Shown: positions 36,101 to 48,100 of the stretch, one piece after another
Position numbering within the stretch: position 1 is the first letter of the stretch
Layout: the number at the start of each line of letters is the position of its first letter
Source of the DNA: Eublepharis macularius
Lineage: Eukaryota > Chordata > Lepidosauria > Squamata > Eublepharidae
DNA: 64,000 nucleotides
Direction of reading: 5' to 3'
NCBI RefSeq assembly: GCF_028583425.1
Contig: NC_072799.1
Coordinates: 86,104,217-86,168,216 of the forward strand
Program-made: the position numbers and the translations under genes
Notes under the pieces: generated by a model
Database searches by the model: none
Told to the model about the DNA's origin: nothing
What the model saw: only the letters and a program-made list of their open reading frames with translations

Positions 36101-39100
36101 CACTCCCCCAATACATATCTGAAAACCTCACAGAAACAGGGTTGGTCAGAACTACACTGTATGTTCTGCAAACATAAGGAATACCCAAGTTTTCATTAGA
36201 ATACAATCTGTTTTTTAAAAAAGTAAGGCAGAGTTAAAAACCTCAAATGCAGTAAGAATGACCTCACAAAATGGCACCTACAAAACACCAAAACAATAGC
36301 GTTCAGGAAAACATGTTGGTGATAGCCACCTAGAGCAGGCAAGTGGGGGCAGCTGAAGCTGGCTCCCGCATGCCTTTCCTGCCTGTCCCTTCTCCTCTAT
36401 TAGCAGGAATGAATGGAATGATGAGGACTCATGAAGTAAGGGGAGGGTAGAAACAGCAGTGGAATAAACAGAACCAGTGGCAGGGAGAATGAGATTTCCT
36501 CTTTCCTACAAATCCCCACCTAGTTTATCACAGAAAATTTGCGTAGCGATATGAATTGCAATATTGTGCTTTTGTAACATACAGTTTGCTATCGGAGAGG
36601 GTTAGCCTGTCTTTGAGCAGCTGTATTTCTGAATCTTTCTCATGTGCAGTCAAATGATTCTGAAATTCTTTGTCTCGGCTAGTTGCCAGGAGTGTTTCCA
36701 GGTTTTGTATTGTCAGCCGCTCACTCGACAACTGCTTTTTTAAGAGCTCTGCTTCTGCTTTTGCATCTTCCAATTCTGACTGAATCTACAGAATAAAAAT
36801 AGTTTCAATCAGTATTCTCACATTTAATATTAATATTAATTCTACATGACAGCAAAACCCCAAATAACAGCACTATATGCAGACCTAACATGATAGATTG
36901 CTTTCCCTAACTATGGTGAACTGTTTTAATATCTGAATACTTACAGCCATGGCAAAAGAACTGCCACAAAGCAGGATAGTACAATCATAATATAAATAGG
37001 CTAACAAGCCGGGGTTTAAGGCCTTACTTCTCTCACTGAGCAAACCATGGCTAAGCCTCTTTCCTCGCAGCTCTAGCTTCTCTGCATGCAAAAGAACAAG
37101 CAGGTCTCACTGGGCTCCCTTTATGTGTGTCCTCTGGGGACCAGATTTTCAGTGCTGCATTAAGCAGCCCATTTAAGAAATTCTGCTTAGGGCTGCACCA
37201 TTAGCTCAGAAAGCCCAAATTGCAGTTTTATCATAAATTTGAGATCTAAATGAAATCTAGTATAGTATAATGATTACAGTGTCAGACTGGGACCTGGCAT
37301 GGATGCTTTCTGGGCAACCTCGGACTAGTCACACACCCTCAGCCTAACCTACTTCATGGGGGAGCATAAATGAAGTTAACAACAGCAACAACAAATTAGG
37401 GCAAAAAACCATAGTTAATTCTAATTATGCATAAAGGTTAGTTCTGTACCAAGCAGCGTAAGTGACAGCCATGGATTTAGATAGCAAAGGTAAATTCCCA
37501 GACAAGTATTACAAAACAAGGAAACCAAAAGCGCCATGCAAGGAGGTATTGCAAAACAGAAATAAGATGATGTAGCCAGAGACAGCTTATCCTAGGGACT
37601 GAATGATGGACCTGGGTTCAAACACCGATTCAGCTCTAGTCAAGCCACTCTCAGCTTTAGCTCCTTAGTTGGAAAACCGGAACAATAGTAAAGTGTGTAT
37701 CTGCAGTATCAGTAAGATCAGGGCTTTTTTTCTGGGAAAAGAGGTGGTGGAACTCAGCGGTGGAACTCAGGACTGCACAATGACATCACTTTGGGTCAGC
37801 TGGAACTAGGGGGGAGTTTTTTAAAGTTTAAATCATCCTCGGCGAAAATGGTCACATGGCTGGTGGGCCCACCCCCTGAACTCCAGACATAGGGGAGTTT
37901 AGATTGCCCTCCACGCGCCAACGGCGTGCCAACGGCACAGAGGGCAATCTAAACGCCCCTCTGTCTGGAGATCAGGAGGCAGGGCCACCGGCCATGTGAT
38001 CATTTTCAAGAGGTGCCAGAACTCCATTCTACCGCATTCCTGCTGAAAAAAAAGCCCTGAGTAAGACTGTATAGCACTTTTATAAATACCAAAATAAAGA
38101 TTTCGGGTTTGACTGATTTGAGTTCCAGTTTCTTGTGATTCTTTCAGGTGGCCTTTCACTTTCAAAACCACATCTTTTGTTTCTAATGTAACTGGACCTC
38201 TTAATTTAAAAAAGCTCACCCCCCCCCCACTCACCCTCTCAAAATCCAAACTTTTGGATGTTAACTGACGAGAAAGCTGTTCTTTGCTGGACTCCAGTTT
38301 AACACAAAGTTCTCTAACAGAAGCCACATCAGTTGCTGCCGAAACCTTTTCTTCTTTTTCGTGGTAGAGGGTCTCTTCAAGTTTGGCCATATTTTTCGCC
38401 ATTGAAGAGATCTGTGATTCATAAGCTTGGTGTGCAATGAGATGCTAAATGAGATACAAAAGCAAACTATTAGCTACATACGTGATCACCACCCTCACTG
38501 TACTCTAAAGTGTAAATTCAAGCTCTCTTTTACTCTTCCAAAACACACTTATACTCTTTGCAAGACCTTACAGGTATTGAGCAAGAACAGAAGTAGATCT
38601 CAAAGGAGTGTTCCCTTGAGCTCACAGTGATCAATTGCTACCACCTGCTCCTTGCAGAAATCTCCAATTAACACCAAGGCATTTGATTAAGAAGGAACAT
38701 TAGTAAAGTAGACCAGGCAACAAAATTCAAAGAACACTGGAGACTACCTCCTGAATTTCTTTTTCCAGTAGTTCAATTCTCTCTTTAAGATGTCTTCGCT
38801 CAGTATCAACAGAAAGAAGTTCCAGTCGTACTGAGCTGCTGTTCCCTTCAGCTTGATGGGCCTTTGCTTCCCAGCTCTCAGCTTGGCTATGGAGCAACTG
38901 GAATTTTTCCAGCAATTCCCGGTTTTCTCTTTCCTAGTTCAAACAGAAACATTCATTCAGTGAGCAATGAATCACGATGTCAAATGCCTTCTGTGCTGGC
39001 AAGCCAAATTCAGCAATACATGTGATCTAGAAGAGAAAATCTGGAGGGGTGCTATTCTCCATATTTTGCACACGCATTCATCTACCTGCCTGCCCCAACT

Positions 39101-42100
39101 TAATTCTTTTTATTACCAGGATAAACCCATGAGTTGCAGTTCAGAAAATGAGACAGGAAATCAAAAAGTTTAAAGCAGATTTTGCTTTTGTAACTTGATA
39201 AAAATGTTGATGGTTATACGCATGGATTTTTTTCTTCTTCCTTATTCTCAGTCTGTTACACTAATTTTTAAATGGTAAATGGGGATAAATTGAAGGACTT
39301 TGGCTGTGAGCCATTCCCACTGGAGCTATAGATTTTTAAGTTTAGAAAACAATTTGGGGAGTTGGAATGAAAGCCATTAAAAAGAAAACACGGTAACAGC
39401 CAGCATTCAAGAATGCTCAATAAATTCCAGATCCCGAGTCAGAAGATTCAGATTTAAAACTATATTAAAACATTTCACAAGCAAACAAAGTTAAACAAAA
39501 TAAATCCCATAATTCAAAAGTTATGTGAAAGGCTTTCTGCTGTTCAGCTTTTCAGTAACATCACATACGTATGGAGGTTTCTATTGGGTTCAGAACTTAA
39601 GCTTCCTGAGATAAGCATTCTTGGAGGAAGGCATGGGCTAAATACACAAACACTACACAGGGATACAGAATTCAAGAAGCTGCTGTGTTATTCATCTAGC
39701 TAGTTTTTAGTCTGTGGTCCAAACATGCAAGAGCTCCAACAACGGTTTCCAGCTTCCACCAACCCTCTACAATGGGGCCTCCACCACAGCAGCATTCTTT
39801 CTACTTGTGGGTTGTAAGTAGACATGGGCACGAATGGAAAAAAACCCATGAACACACTGTTTGTTGTTCGTTGCCGCTGACGAACATGAACAGAGGAACA
39901 GTAACAAACATGTCCCGTTAATGAACATGTTCGTTGTTCGTCGGCACCGGAGCAGCCCCTGTTAGACCCATATTCACAGGGAAAGTTCAGCAGGCTCCCC
40001 TCCAGCCATCACCCAAGTTTGGTCAAGAGTGCAATACGGATCTTGGAGTTATACATTCCCAAATCCGACGCCCCCAGGAAACTCCCATTCAACACAATGG
40101 GAGCCACCAACTGTTTTTTGCCCCATGTACAAGCAGTGGACTCTAGGGGGCGGGGGCTTTGGCCACTCGCCAGCAGCACCCCCCCCCATGTGCCTGCCTG
40201 CCAGGCCTCCCAGAGGCGCCTTTCCAGATGGAAGTAAGTAAAGTGGGTGATGTTGGCAGCTGCTGGGCCTGGCGGGCTGGGGGAGGCGTTAACGTGCCGG
40301 CTCCCCTCTAGGGGGCAGGGGGTCTGGCTGTCGCTGGTGGCGCCCCCCATGTGCCCACCCGCCAGGCTTCCCCAAGGCTACTTTCCGCCTAGGTATGATG
40401 GTGGGTGAGGGGTGCGGCCGCCGGGCCTGGTGGGCTGGGGGAGGCATTGGCGTGCAGCCTCCCCTCTAGGGGGTAGGGGGTCCAGCTGCTGACGCCTAAC
40501 ATCACCCACCTTCCTGCTTTCGCAGAAAGGACGGGAGGGAGAGGAGATGTCGTTTGGAGGGGTCAGAGTGTTCCGGAGAGGGAGAGGTCGAAGGAGGGAA
40601 GGGGAATTGGGAGGATCCCAACAGTTGCTGCGAGTTCTCCTCCGAGGACCCCACTGAGGTACTCAGTGATGGCAGCAAACATCACCCACCTTCCTGCTTT
40701 CACGGAAATGATGGGAGGGAGATGTCGTTTGGAGGGGTCAGTGTTCCTGAGAGGGAGAGGTCAAATGAGGGAAGGGGAATTGGGAGGATCCCAACAGTTG
40801 CTGCGAGGCCTCCTCCAAGGACCCCACTGAGGTGTTCAGTGGTGACAGCAAACATCACCCACCTTCCTGCCTTTGTGAAAAGGACGGGATGGGCAAGACA
40901 GGCAAGGTCGTTGGGAGGGGTCAGAGCGGTTCCAGAGAGGGCAAGGTTCAAAGAGGGACAGAGAACCTGTCAGGTAGAGAATGACAGAGGGTGACCAGTT
41001 CCTGGCCGCCTTGCGCAGCAGGACCAGGAAACATCCAATCATTTGTGAGCCTTCCTCTTTGAAAACCTATGATCTTGTCAGCGGCGGAAGCAGCCATCAC
41101 CCACCCTCCTGCCTTCATGGAAAGGATGGAATGGACAGGACAGGAGAGGTCATTGGGAGCAGTCGGAGTGGTTCCAGAGAGGGAGGGGTCGAAAGAGGGA
41201 ATGTGGGAGTCGACAGGGAGAGGAGGACAAAGGCTTCCTGGCCGCATTGCGCAACATGACCGGGACGGAGGACCCCAACATCCACCCTGAAGGATTGTGC
41301 AGACTTCTGCTGGAGAGGCTTGTCTGCCCCTCCTGTGTCTAACTGGAGGCTGCCAACAACATCACTCACCTTCCTGCCTTTGCGGAAAGGAAGTGAGTCA
41401 CGGGACCCATTCCCCCCATGCACAGCGGCAACAGAAGGTGCCTATGGATGGGGGTGCACCTTGCCACAAAACCATATCTGCAAAAGCTTTTGGGCCACCC
41501 CTCGTGCCAAGAAGCAGCAGCAGCAGCACAGCACCCATCTTCCCGGATGGGCAGGACAGGACAGGAGAGGTCGTTGGGAGGGGTCGGAGTGTTCCAGAGA
41601 GGGATAGGTTGAAGGAGGGAACATCCAGGACCTTGTTGGGGACAGGAGGGTATGGGTTGCTTGTCACGGCCACATTGCAGAGCGGAACCGGGAAGGACCA
41701 AAGATGGCAGCTGTGGCATGGTAGTTCCCCATGCCCAAAGGTGGAGGCAGCTGACATCACCCACAGTCCTGCCTTTGCAGACAGGACGGGATGGGCAGGA
41801 CAAGTTGTGGGGTGGGGTGGTATTGGTGCCATCCAGAGAGGGAGAGGTTGAAAGAGGGAAGGGGAACTTGTCTGGGAGAGGAGGACAAAGGTTTCCCCAA
41901 CAGAGGACGGCAGTTTCACAGAATCTGCTCCAATTAGAGACACCTTACCTGTCAAGGAAGTTCAGGCAGGCTGCTGCCAGCATCACCCACCTTCCTGCAT
42001 TCATGGAAAAGCCGGGTTTGCAGCCGGGACCCATTCCCCCCTGTTCAGAGGGACAGCAGGTGCCCATGGAAAGGGGGCACCGAGCAGTACAACCTAATCT

Positions 42101-45100
42101 GCAACAGCAGCTGAGCTGTCCCTCATGGCCAAAACCACCAGCAGCAGACAGCATCCACCTTCCTGCCTTCGCAGAAAGGACGTGAGTCGTGGCGGGACAC
42201 ATTCCCTCCTGCTAAGAGGAGACAGCAGGTCTCTATGGATAGGGGGCACCATGCGGTTCAACCGTATCTGCAACAGCTTCTGAGCTGCCCCTTGCACCGA
42301 AAAGCAGCAGCAGTGAACATCACCCACCTTCCTATCTTTGCGGAAAGGACGGGATGGGAGAGATCATTGAGATCGTTGGGAGGGGTCCATGCGGTTCCAG
42401 AGACAGGGAGGTTGAAAGAGGGACTGGGAATTTGTCTAGGATAAAAGTAGGACCAAGGCTTCATGGACGCATTGTGGAGAAGGACCAGAATGAAAGACCC
42501 AACATCCGCCGTGTTGGATTATGCAGACTGCTCCGGGAGAGGCTTGTCTGCCCCTCCAGTCTCGAGATGGAGGCTGTCGCCAGCATCACCCACCCTCCTG
42601 CCTTTGTGGAAAAGATGCGTGCTGTGGCTGGGACCCATTCTCCCCTGCTCAGAGGGGAAAGCAGGTGTCCATGGATGGGGGCCCCGTGCTCCACTACTAC
42701 ATGTGCAACAGCTCCTGATCTGCCCCTCGTGGCCAAGAGCAGCAGCAGTGGACAGTACCCACCTTCCTGCCTTCGCGGAAAGGGTAGGTGGGACTGGGAG
42801 GGACCTATTCTCCCCCGCCCAGAGGGGAGCAGGAGCCCATAGATAGGGGCCCCTGTGCTGTGTTGCCCTATCATCAGCAGCAGCAGCAGCAGCAGAGCTG
42901 TCCCCTGTGGCCAAAAGCAGTGGCAGCTGACATCACCCACCTTCCTGCCTTCATGGAAAAGAGGGGGTGGGGAGGAGAGGTCGTTGGGAGGGGTTGGAGT
43001 GTTCCGGAGAGGAATGGGTCGAAAGAGGGACCATCAGGAAAGATGTCAGGGAGACAGGGACAAAGGATTGCCGCTGGCTGCATCGCGGAGCAGGACTGGG
43101 AAATCCCCTTTGTTGGCGAGCCATGAGCTGAGAAACCCACTGAATTGGTGGGTAGCGGTGGCAGCTGACATCACCCACCGTCCTGCCTTCGCGGAAAGGA
43201 TGGGGTGGGCAGGACAGCAGACGTCGTTGGAAAGGGTCATTCCGGTTCCATCCGCAGACAGTGAGGATGAAAGAGGGACTGTCCGGGAAATTGTCAGCTA
43301 GAGGACAAGATGGGCAGGACAGGTTGTGGGGAAGGTTCGTATAGTTGCCATCAAGAGAGGGAGAGGTTGAAAGAGGGACTGTCGGGGAACTTGTCTGGGA
43401 GAGGAGGACCACAGGTTGCCAGCTGTGGAAGCAGCCCTGAGAACTGAGGAGTGCTGGAGCCCGCTGCACAGGAACTTGGCCGAGAACCATAGTAGACTTG
43501 GGGAGGCTCAGAGGCCAGATAGGTCCAGGTCCAAGGAGGGATGCCCAAGGTCGAGGTTGACCTTCACGAAGGTCAACATGTCCACGAGGTCCGGGTGCAG
43601 ACATGCACGGTGGGGACAGAGAAGGTCTCCCAGGTAGGAGAACACCTGCTTGCTCTGCACACTGGTGGGAGGGCAGGACAGGATGTTGGTTGCCACGATG
43701 GACAGGTCCGGTCATACAGCAGATTTACTTACCCAATACTACAAGGGGTTGGAGTGGGGGGGCTCGGTGGGCTCCGCCAAGTACTCTCGCACCATAGCCC
43801 TCGCTGAGTCCTCTGCCGCAAGCGATGCGCTCACTGTACTGTGGCCAACCACACAGCCCAACGATGAGGCCCAGAGATCAAGTGGGGCCATTTGGGTGGA
43901 TCTCTCTAGGCGTGGCTCTCTTCTCAACTCCCCCACCCCTCCTGCTCCTCCTCCTGCTCCTCCTTCTGGGCTGCCTGTCCCTCATCCCACCCGGTTCCCT
44001 CAGGCCTGCCTTCTCTTTCTGGTAACGGAGCACTGCTGTGCGGAGCAACTTTTTCCAGCAAAGCATCTGATCCGCCCACATGGTGATGCTGCCCTTGATC
44101 TGGGGGTCAAAGAGGGAGGCCATGTGGTACAGCACCTCGTGGCACAGAGGATGCAAGTGCTCGGCCATGCATGCCTGGATCCTCCTCACAAAGTACCCGG
44201 ACCCTTGGGAGCAGCTTTTTCTCATGCGCGAGCTCCTTGGCCAGGAACTGGTCAAGCCCGTGGATCAGGGGGATGACCTGACCCAGGCTGGCCTCGTAGG
44301 AGCACAGGAGCTTGGTGGCCTCCTTAAAGAGTTTCAGCATCCGGGACATCTGGGCAAGGACTCTCCATTCCATGGAGCTGAGGTTCAGCTCCTCTCCCCT
44401 CCTCAGAACATCCGTGGATGACAGGATGTCCTGCAATGGTCCCTTCTGCTCCACCAGACAACATATCATGTCATAGGTGGAGTTCCAGCAGGTGGGCAGG
44501 TCCTGAAAGAGTTGGTGCTCGGGGTCCCCCCCCCCACGCCTCTGGAACAGCTCACGGGAAGAATTGATGCTGCGGGAAAAGTGGGAAGCAATGCGGCGGC
44601 AGCTCTCCAGCAGATTGCGCATCCACAAGGTTCCCTCATCCCAGCTGTCCCTTGGCTTGCTCCCCAGCCCGAGCACGTCCCTCATCACCAGGTGCAGCTT
44701 GTGCCATGCACACCAGGCCCGGGAGGAATGCCTCTTTCAGGGCTGCCAACATGTTGGTCCGTCACCATGAAGCCACAGACAAATCCTTCTGCCCCCACCG
44801 TCCACTCCCTCAGAGCCACCTTTACGGTGGTGGCAATGTTCTTCCCAGTATGGATCTTGTCCATCCCCCAGGCCTAAAGAACCACCCTGTAGCCTGGTGT
44901 CAAGCATGGTGCCTTTTTCCGGAGGCCAGTTCTTGGCCTGGGGCAGCAGAGGTCCTCTGGTTGCCATCAGTGGGTGGTGATGGCAAGGTACTCGTGAAGG
45001 CAGCTGCTCCAGAGGTCGGCCGTGAAGTGTACAGTATGGCCTTTGGCGGCCGAGAGCTCCCTGAGCACCCTGTCTCGCACAGACTGGTAAAGGGCAGGCA

Positions 45101-48100
45101 GGACTTGACGGCCAACGGTGAGCCGTGACAGCATGGAGAACCATGGAGCAACGTGCTGAAGCAGCCTTTGGAAGCCCACGCCCTCCATGATGGATAGGGG
45201 GAAATCCTTGCAGGGCAATCGTCTCCGCCACCACACGAACACCCACCTTCTGAGCCCTTGACCTCACCCTTTTCAACGGCACTATCCCCGACCCTGGTGG
45301 AACAACCTCCCCAAGGGCGGCCTGCCTGACAGTTCCGCTCCCACTGGCAGCACCCTTGAGGCAAGGCTTCTTGCCTGGGGTGGATTCCGGTGACCTTCCC
45401 ACTGATCCCAGCTCAGAGGAGCTGGTAGCCCTCTGTCTCCCCCCGCCGGATGTTTCGCTGGCAAAGGACGTAGACCACAGGCTCAGGTGGCGCGTCTTCA
45501 GGTGCCTGGCCAGGACCATTGATGACAGGTGCTTCCGGCCATTGCCCCTGCGCACCAGCCCATCACAGACACGGTACCACACCACACGGAGATCATTTGG
45601 AAGGGCCCGGAAGGGCCTCCATACAGCCGATTTGAACCGTGGCCCGCTAACTGTTCCTGGGGAGGGAGGACGAAGGGTTACTGGCTGCGGTGTGGAGCTG
45701 GCAATGGAAGACGGAGTGAGGGGTGGACTGCAGGCAGGGACAGCACCAGGAGTTCAGCATAGGGATGGGAAGGATGTTTCGTCGAACCCAAACCCATTCC
45801 TCCATGGATCCCTCAGCCTCCTCCTCCTCAAAGAGTTTAAAGAGTTCCTCTTCCCCCGGTGGCAAGAGGTCTTTGGCCTCCTCCACAGCCCCCACAGGTG
45901 ATTTTTGGGGAGCGGGAGTCTCTGCTGCTGCAGAACCCTGCCCAGTACTGCTTCCCACAGGGCAACTGGGACTATCTTTGCACTTCCCTCCATGAGCATC
46001 CTTGGCCCATGGCCGAAGCCTCATTGTGCCAGCAAACAAGGAGGAAACACAAGGAGACAACACTGTGAGCCCTCAGCCAAGGTGCCCACTGAGCTTAGCC
46101 CCAGGGCCTGGCAGGATCCCTGGAACCAGAGAGAGGGGCTAGAGCCCTAGCCCAGCACTCCCAGAGACCTGACCAGATCAGGCACTGATTCTAATAATAA
46201 TAATAGTCAGGGTGAGCCCTCAGCCAAGGTGCCCACTGAGCTTGGCCCCAGGGCCTGGCAGCAGTCCTGGAACCACAGGGGATAGATCCCTATCCCACAC
46301 CACACAGAAAAAAATCCAGCTCCAATGCACTCTCCGTCTCTCTCCACAAAGGCTAGCAACAGCTCTCTCCCACTCCACTGCTTGATGAAACTGAAAGCCA
46401 GAACTGGGAACACAGTGCCCTTTTATAACCAGAGGTCTCATAGGGAAAAGCAGGTCTGTGGTTGGTCGTCAGAACTGCTTAATACTGTTTGCAGGGATGA
46501 GATTGGAGTGCCCATGGCTACAGAACACCACCTCTTCACCCTCCCTCCCTCCTAGTCTCTGCTCCCATGTAGCCAATTGTAATCAATTTGCAGCTCCACA
46601 CTTGGAAGGAAGACCTGCCCATCAAGCTAAGTTGGGCTCAGATTGGGGTTTCCAGGACGACAGAAGGAGTGCAGACAGAGTTCAGGCACTCCCTGCCTCC
46701 GTTGCCAAGGGAATTGATTGAAGGTGCCTGGCTGTCTGGCTTCATGAACAGCGGACGAACACAACGAACAAGGCTTGTGACGATCGCTTGTTCGTTTGCA
46801 ATGGCACCTCACAAACGGCTTGTTCGTGAACAGACAAACGGGCTGTTCGTGGGTTTTTTCCGTTCGTAATGCTGTTCGTGCCCATGTTTAGTTGTAAGTG
46901 CAGGATCATGCCCAAACTTTGTTCTCCATTTAAAAGCAACTTCTTAGTCAACAGGGTAGGAAGGAAGGGAGAGCCCTGAAGTCATAGCTGACTTACAGAG
47001 ACCCCAGCAGGGTTTTCATGGCAAGAGACTAATCGAAGTCTTTGCCTGCCCTTCCACCCTGGTCTTCATTGGCGGTCTCCCATCCAATTACTAATCAAGT
47101 CCGACCCTGCTTAGCTTCTGAGCTCTGATGAGATCAGGCTCACCTGGGCTATCCACACCACAGGTTATGAGATGACTTTAAAAGAGGGTTAGACTGATTC
47201 ATGGAAGAGAAGTCCATCAATGGCTACTAGCCTTGTTGACTAAAGGGAACCTCCACATACAAAGGCTGCAAACCCCTGAATATCAGTGCCAGGAGGAAGC
47301 ATCCAGGGGAAGGCCTCAGCCTCTATTTCCCTTTGGGGGGGGGGGTGTCTTTAGGGCAACTGGTTGGCGGGTACGTGAAACAGTATGCTGTACTAGATAG
47401 ACCATGGGTCTGATCCAACAAGGCTCTTATTATGTTCTTATGGGCAGATAGTACTGCTGGAGCCAGAGAAGGATTCAGCCAGATTCCCAGGGATCAACGC
47501 TGTATGGCTTCCATTTCTCCAACAAATCTGATTAATTTTCACAGCTGACTACGGTTGCAGAATTTAGGGGTGCCTGAGGGCAAAGTACACACTACACTAG
47601 TAATATGATTAAAACAGGCTATACTTCATTAAAAAAACCCATTTGGAATGCATTTCCTCACCTTTGAAGCCATTAGGTTTTCAAACCTTGATACTTCAGT
47701 TATGTAATTATGAACCCTGATTTTCATTTCTTCTTTTTCACGTAAAGCTGCTTCCAGTTCAGCTGAGATTGCCTATTAAGATTACAGACAAACTATTATG
47801 CATCAGTTTAATATGAGTAAATTGTTTCATAGAGGTGTTGAATGCGTCTGGGTTCCAGCTGGCAGGTAGAGGCTCATGTGACGAAATGCTGCTTCACATT
47901 AAATAGTCCATTCATATAGAACTTCCAGCTGACACCTGGGCTACATTACTTCTCCCTCACATACTATTTTCCTTTCTTTCTTTCTTTTTGTGAATAAGGA
48001 ACTTTTGGGAGGAGCATTCATTCATATGAGTCCACAACTGCAATCTGAAGGTGAGCAGCCCAGACAGATCAGTCAAACTAGGCCTATAATGTCTTGATTT

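Larger units (their letters stand above)
39819..46890 (-). mobile_element. hAT DNA transposon, 7.07 kb, with perfect 8-bp target duplication
   Basis: The termini are inverted: the left begins TAGACATGGGCACGAA, and the right end read on the minus strand begins TAAACATGGGCACGAA. Both continue with similar words (GGAAAAAA, then CCCA and GAAC). GTTGTAAG flanks the element at 39,811-39,818 and 46,891-46,898, the 8-bp duplication of hAT transposases. Inside are a decayed transposase on the minus strand (about 43.7-45.6 kb) and a 2.7-kb array of degenerate repeats (40.5-43.2 kb). It lies in the largest CEP135 intron in the window. A complete hAT of this size is unusual; most are 2.5-5 kb. Confidence 0.92.

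Noticed and set aside
40501-43230. CRISPR-like array
   Set aside because: The repeats are long, degenerate and irregularly spaced, lie inside a DNA transposon, and the genome is vertebrate.
40554-43807. Many open frames of 60-254 codons across the hAT repeat array
   Set aside because: They occur on both strands, repeat the same motifs as the array, and show no known domain.
47335-47347. G-runs and other homopolymers (also near 500, 20,935 and 27,480) as possible G-quadruplex switches
   Set aside because: They are isolated simple runs with no sign of function.
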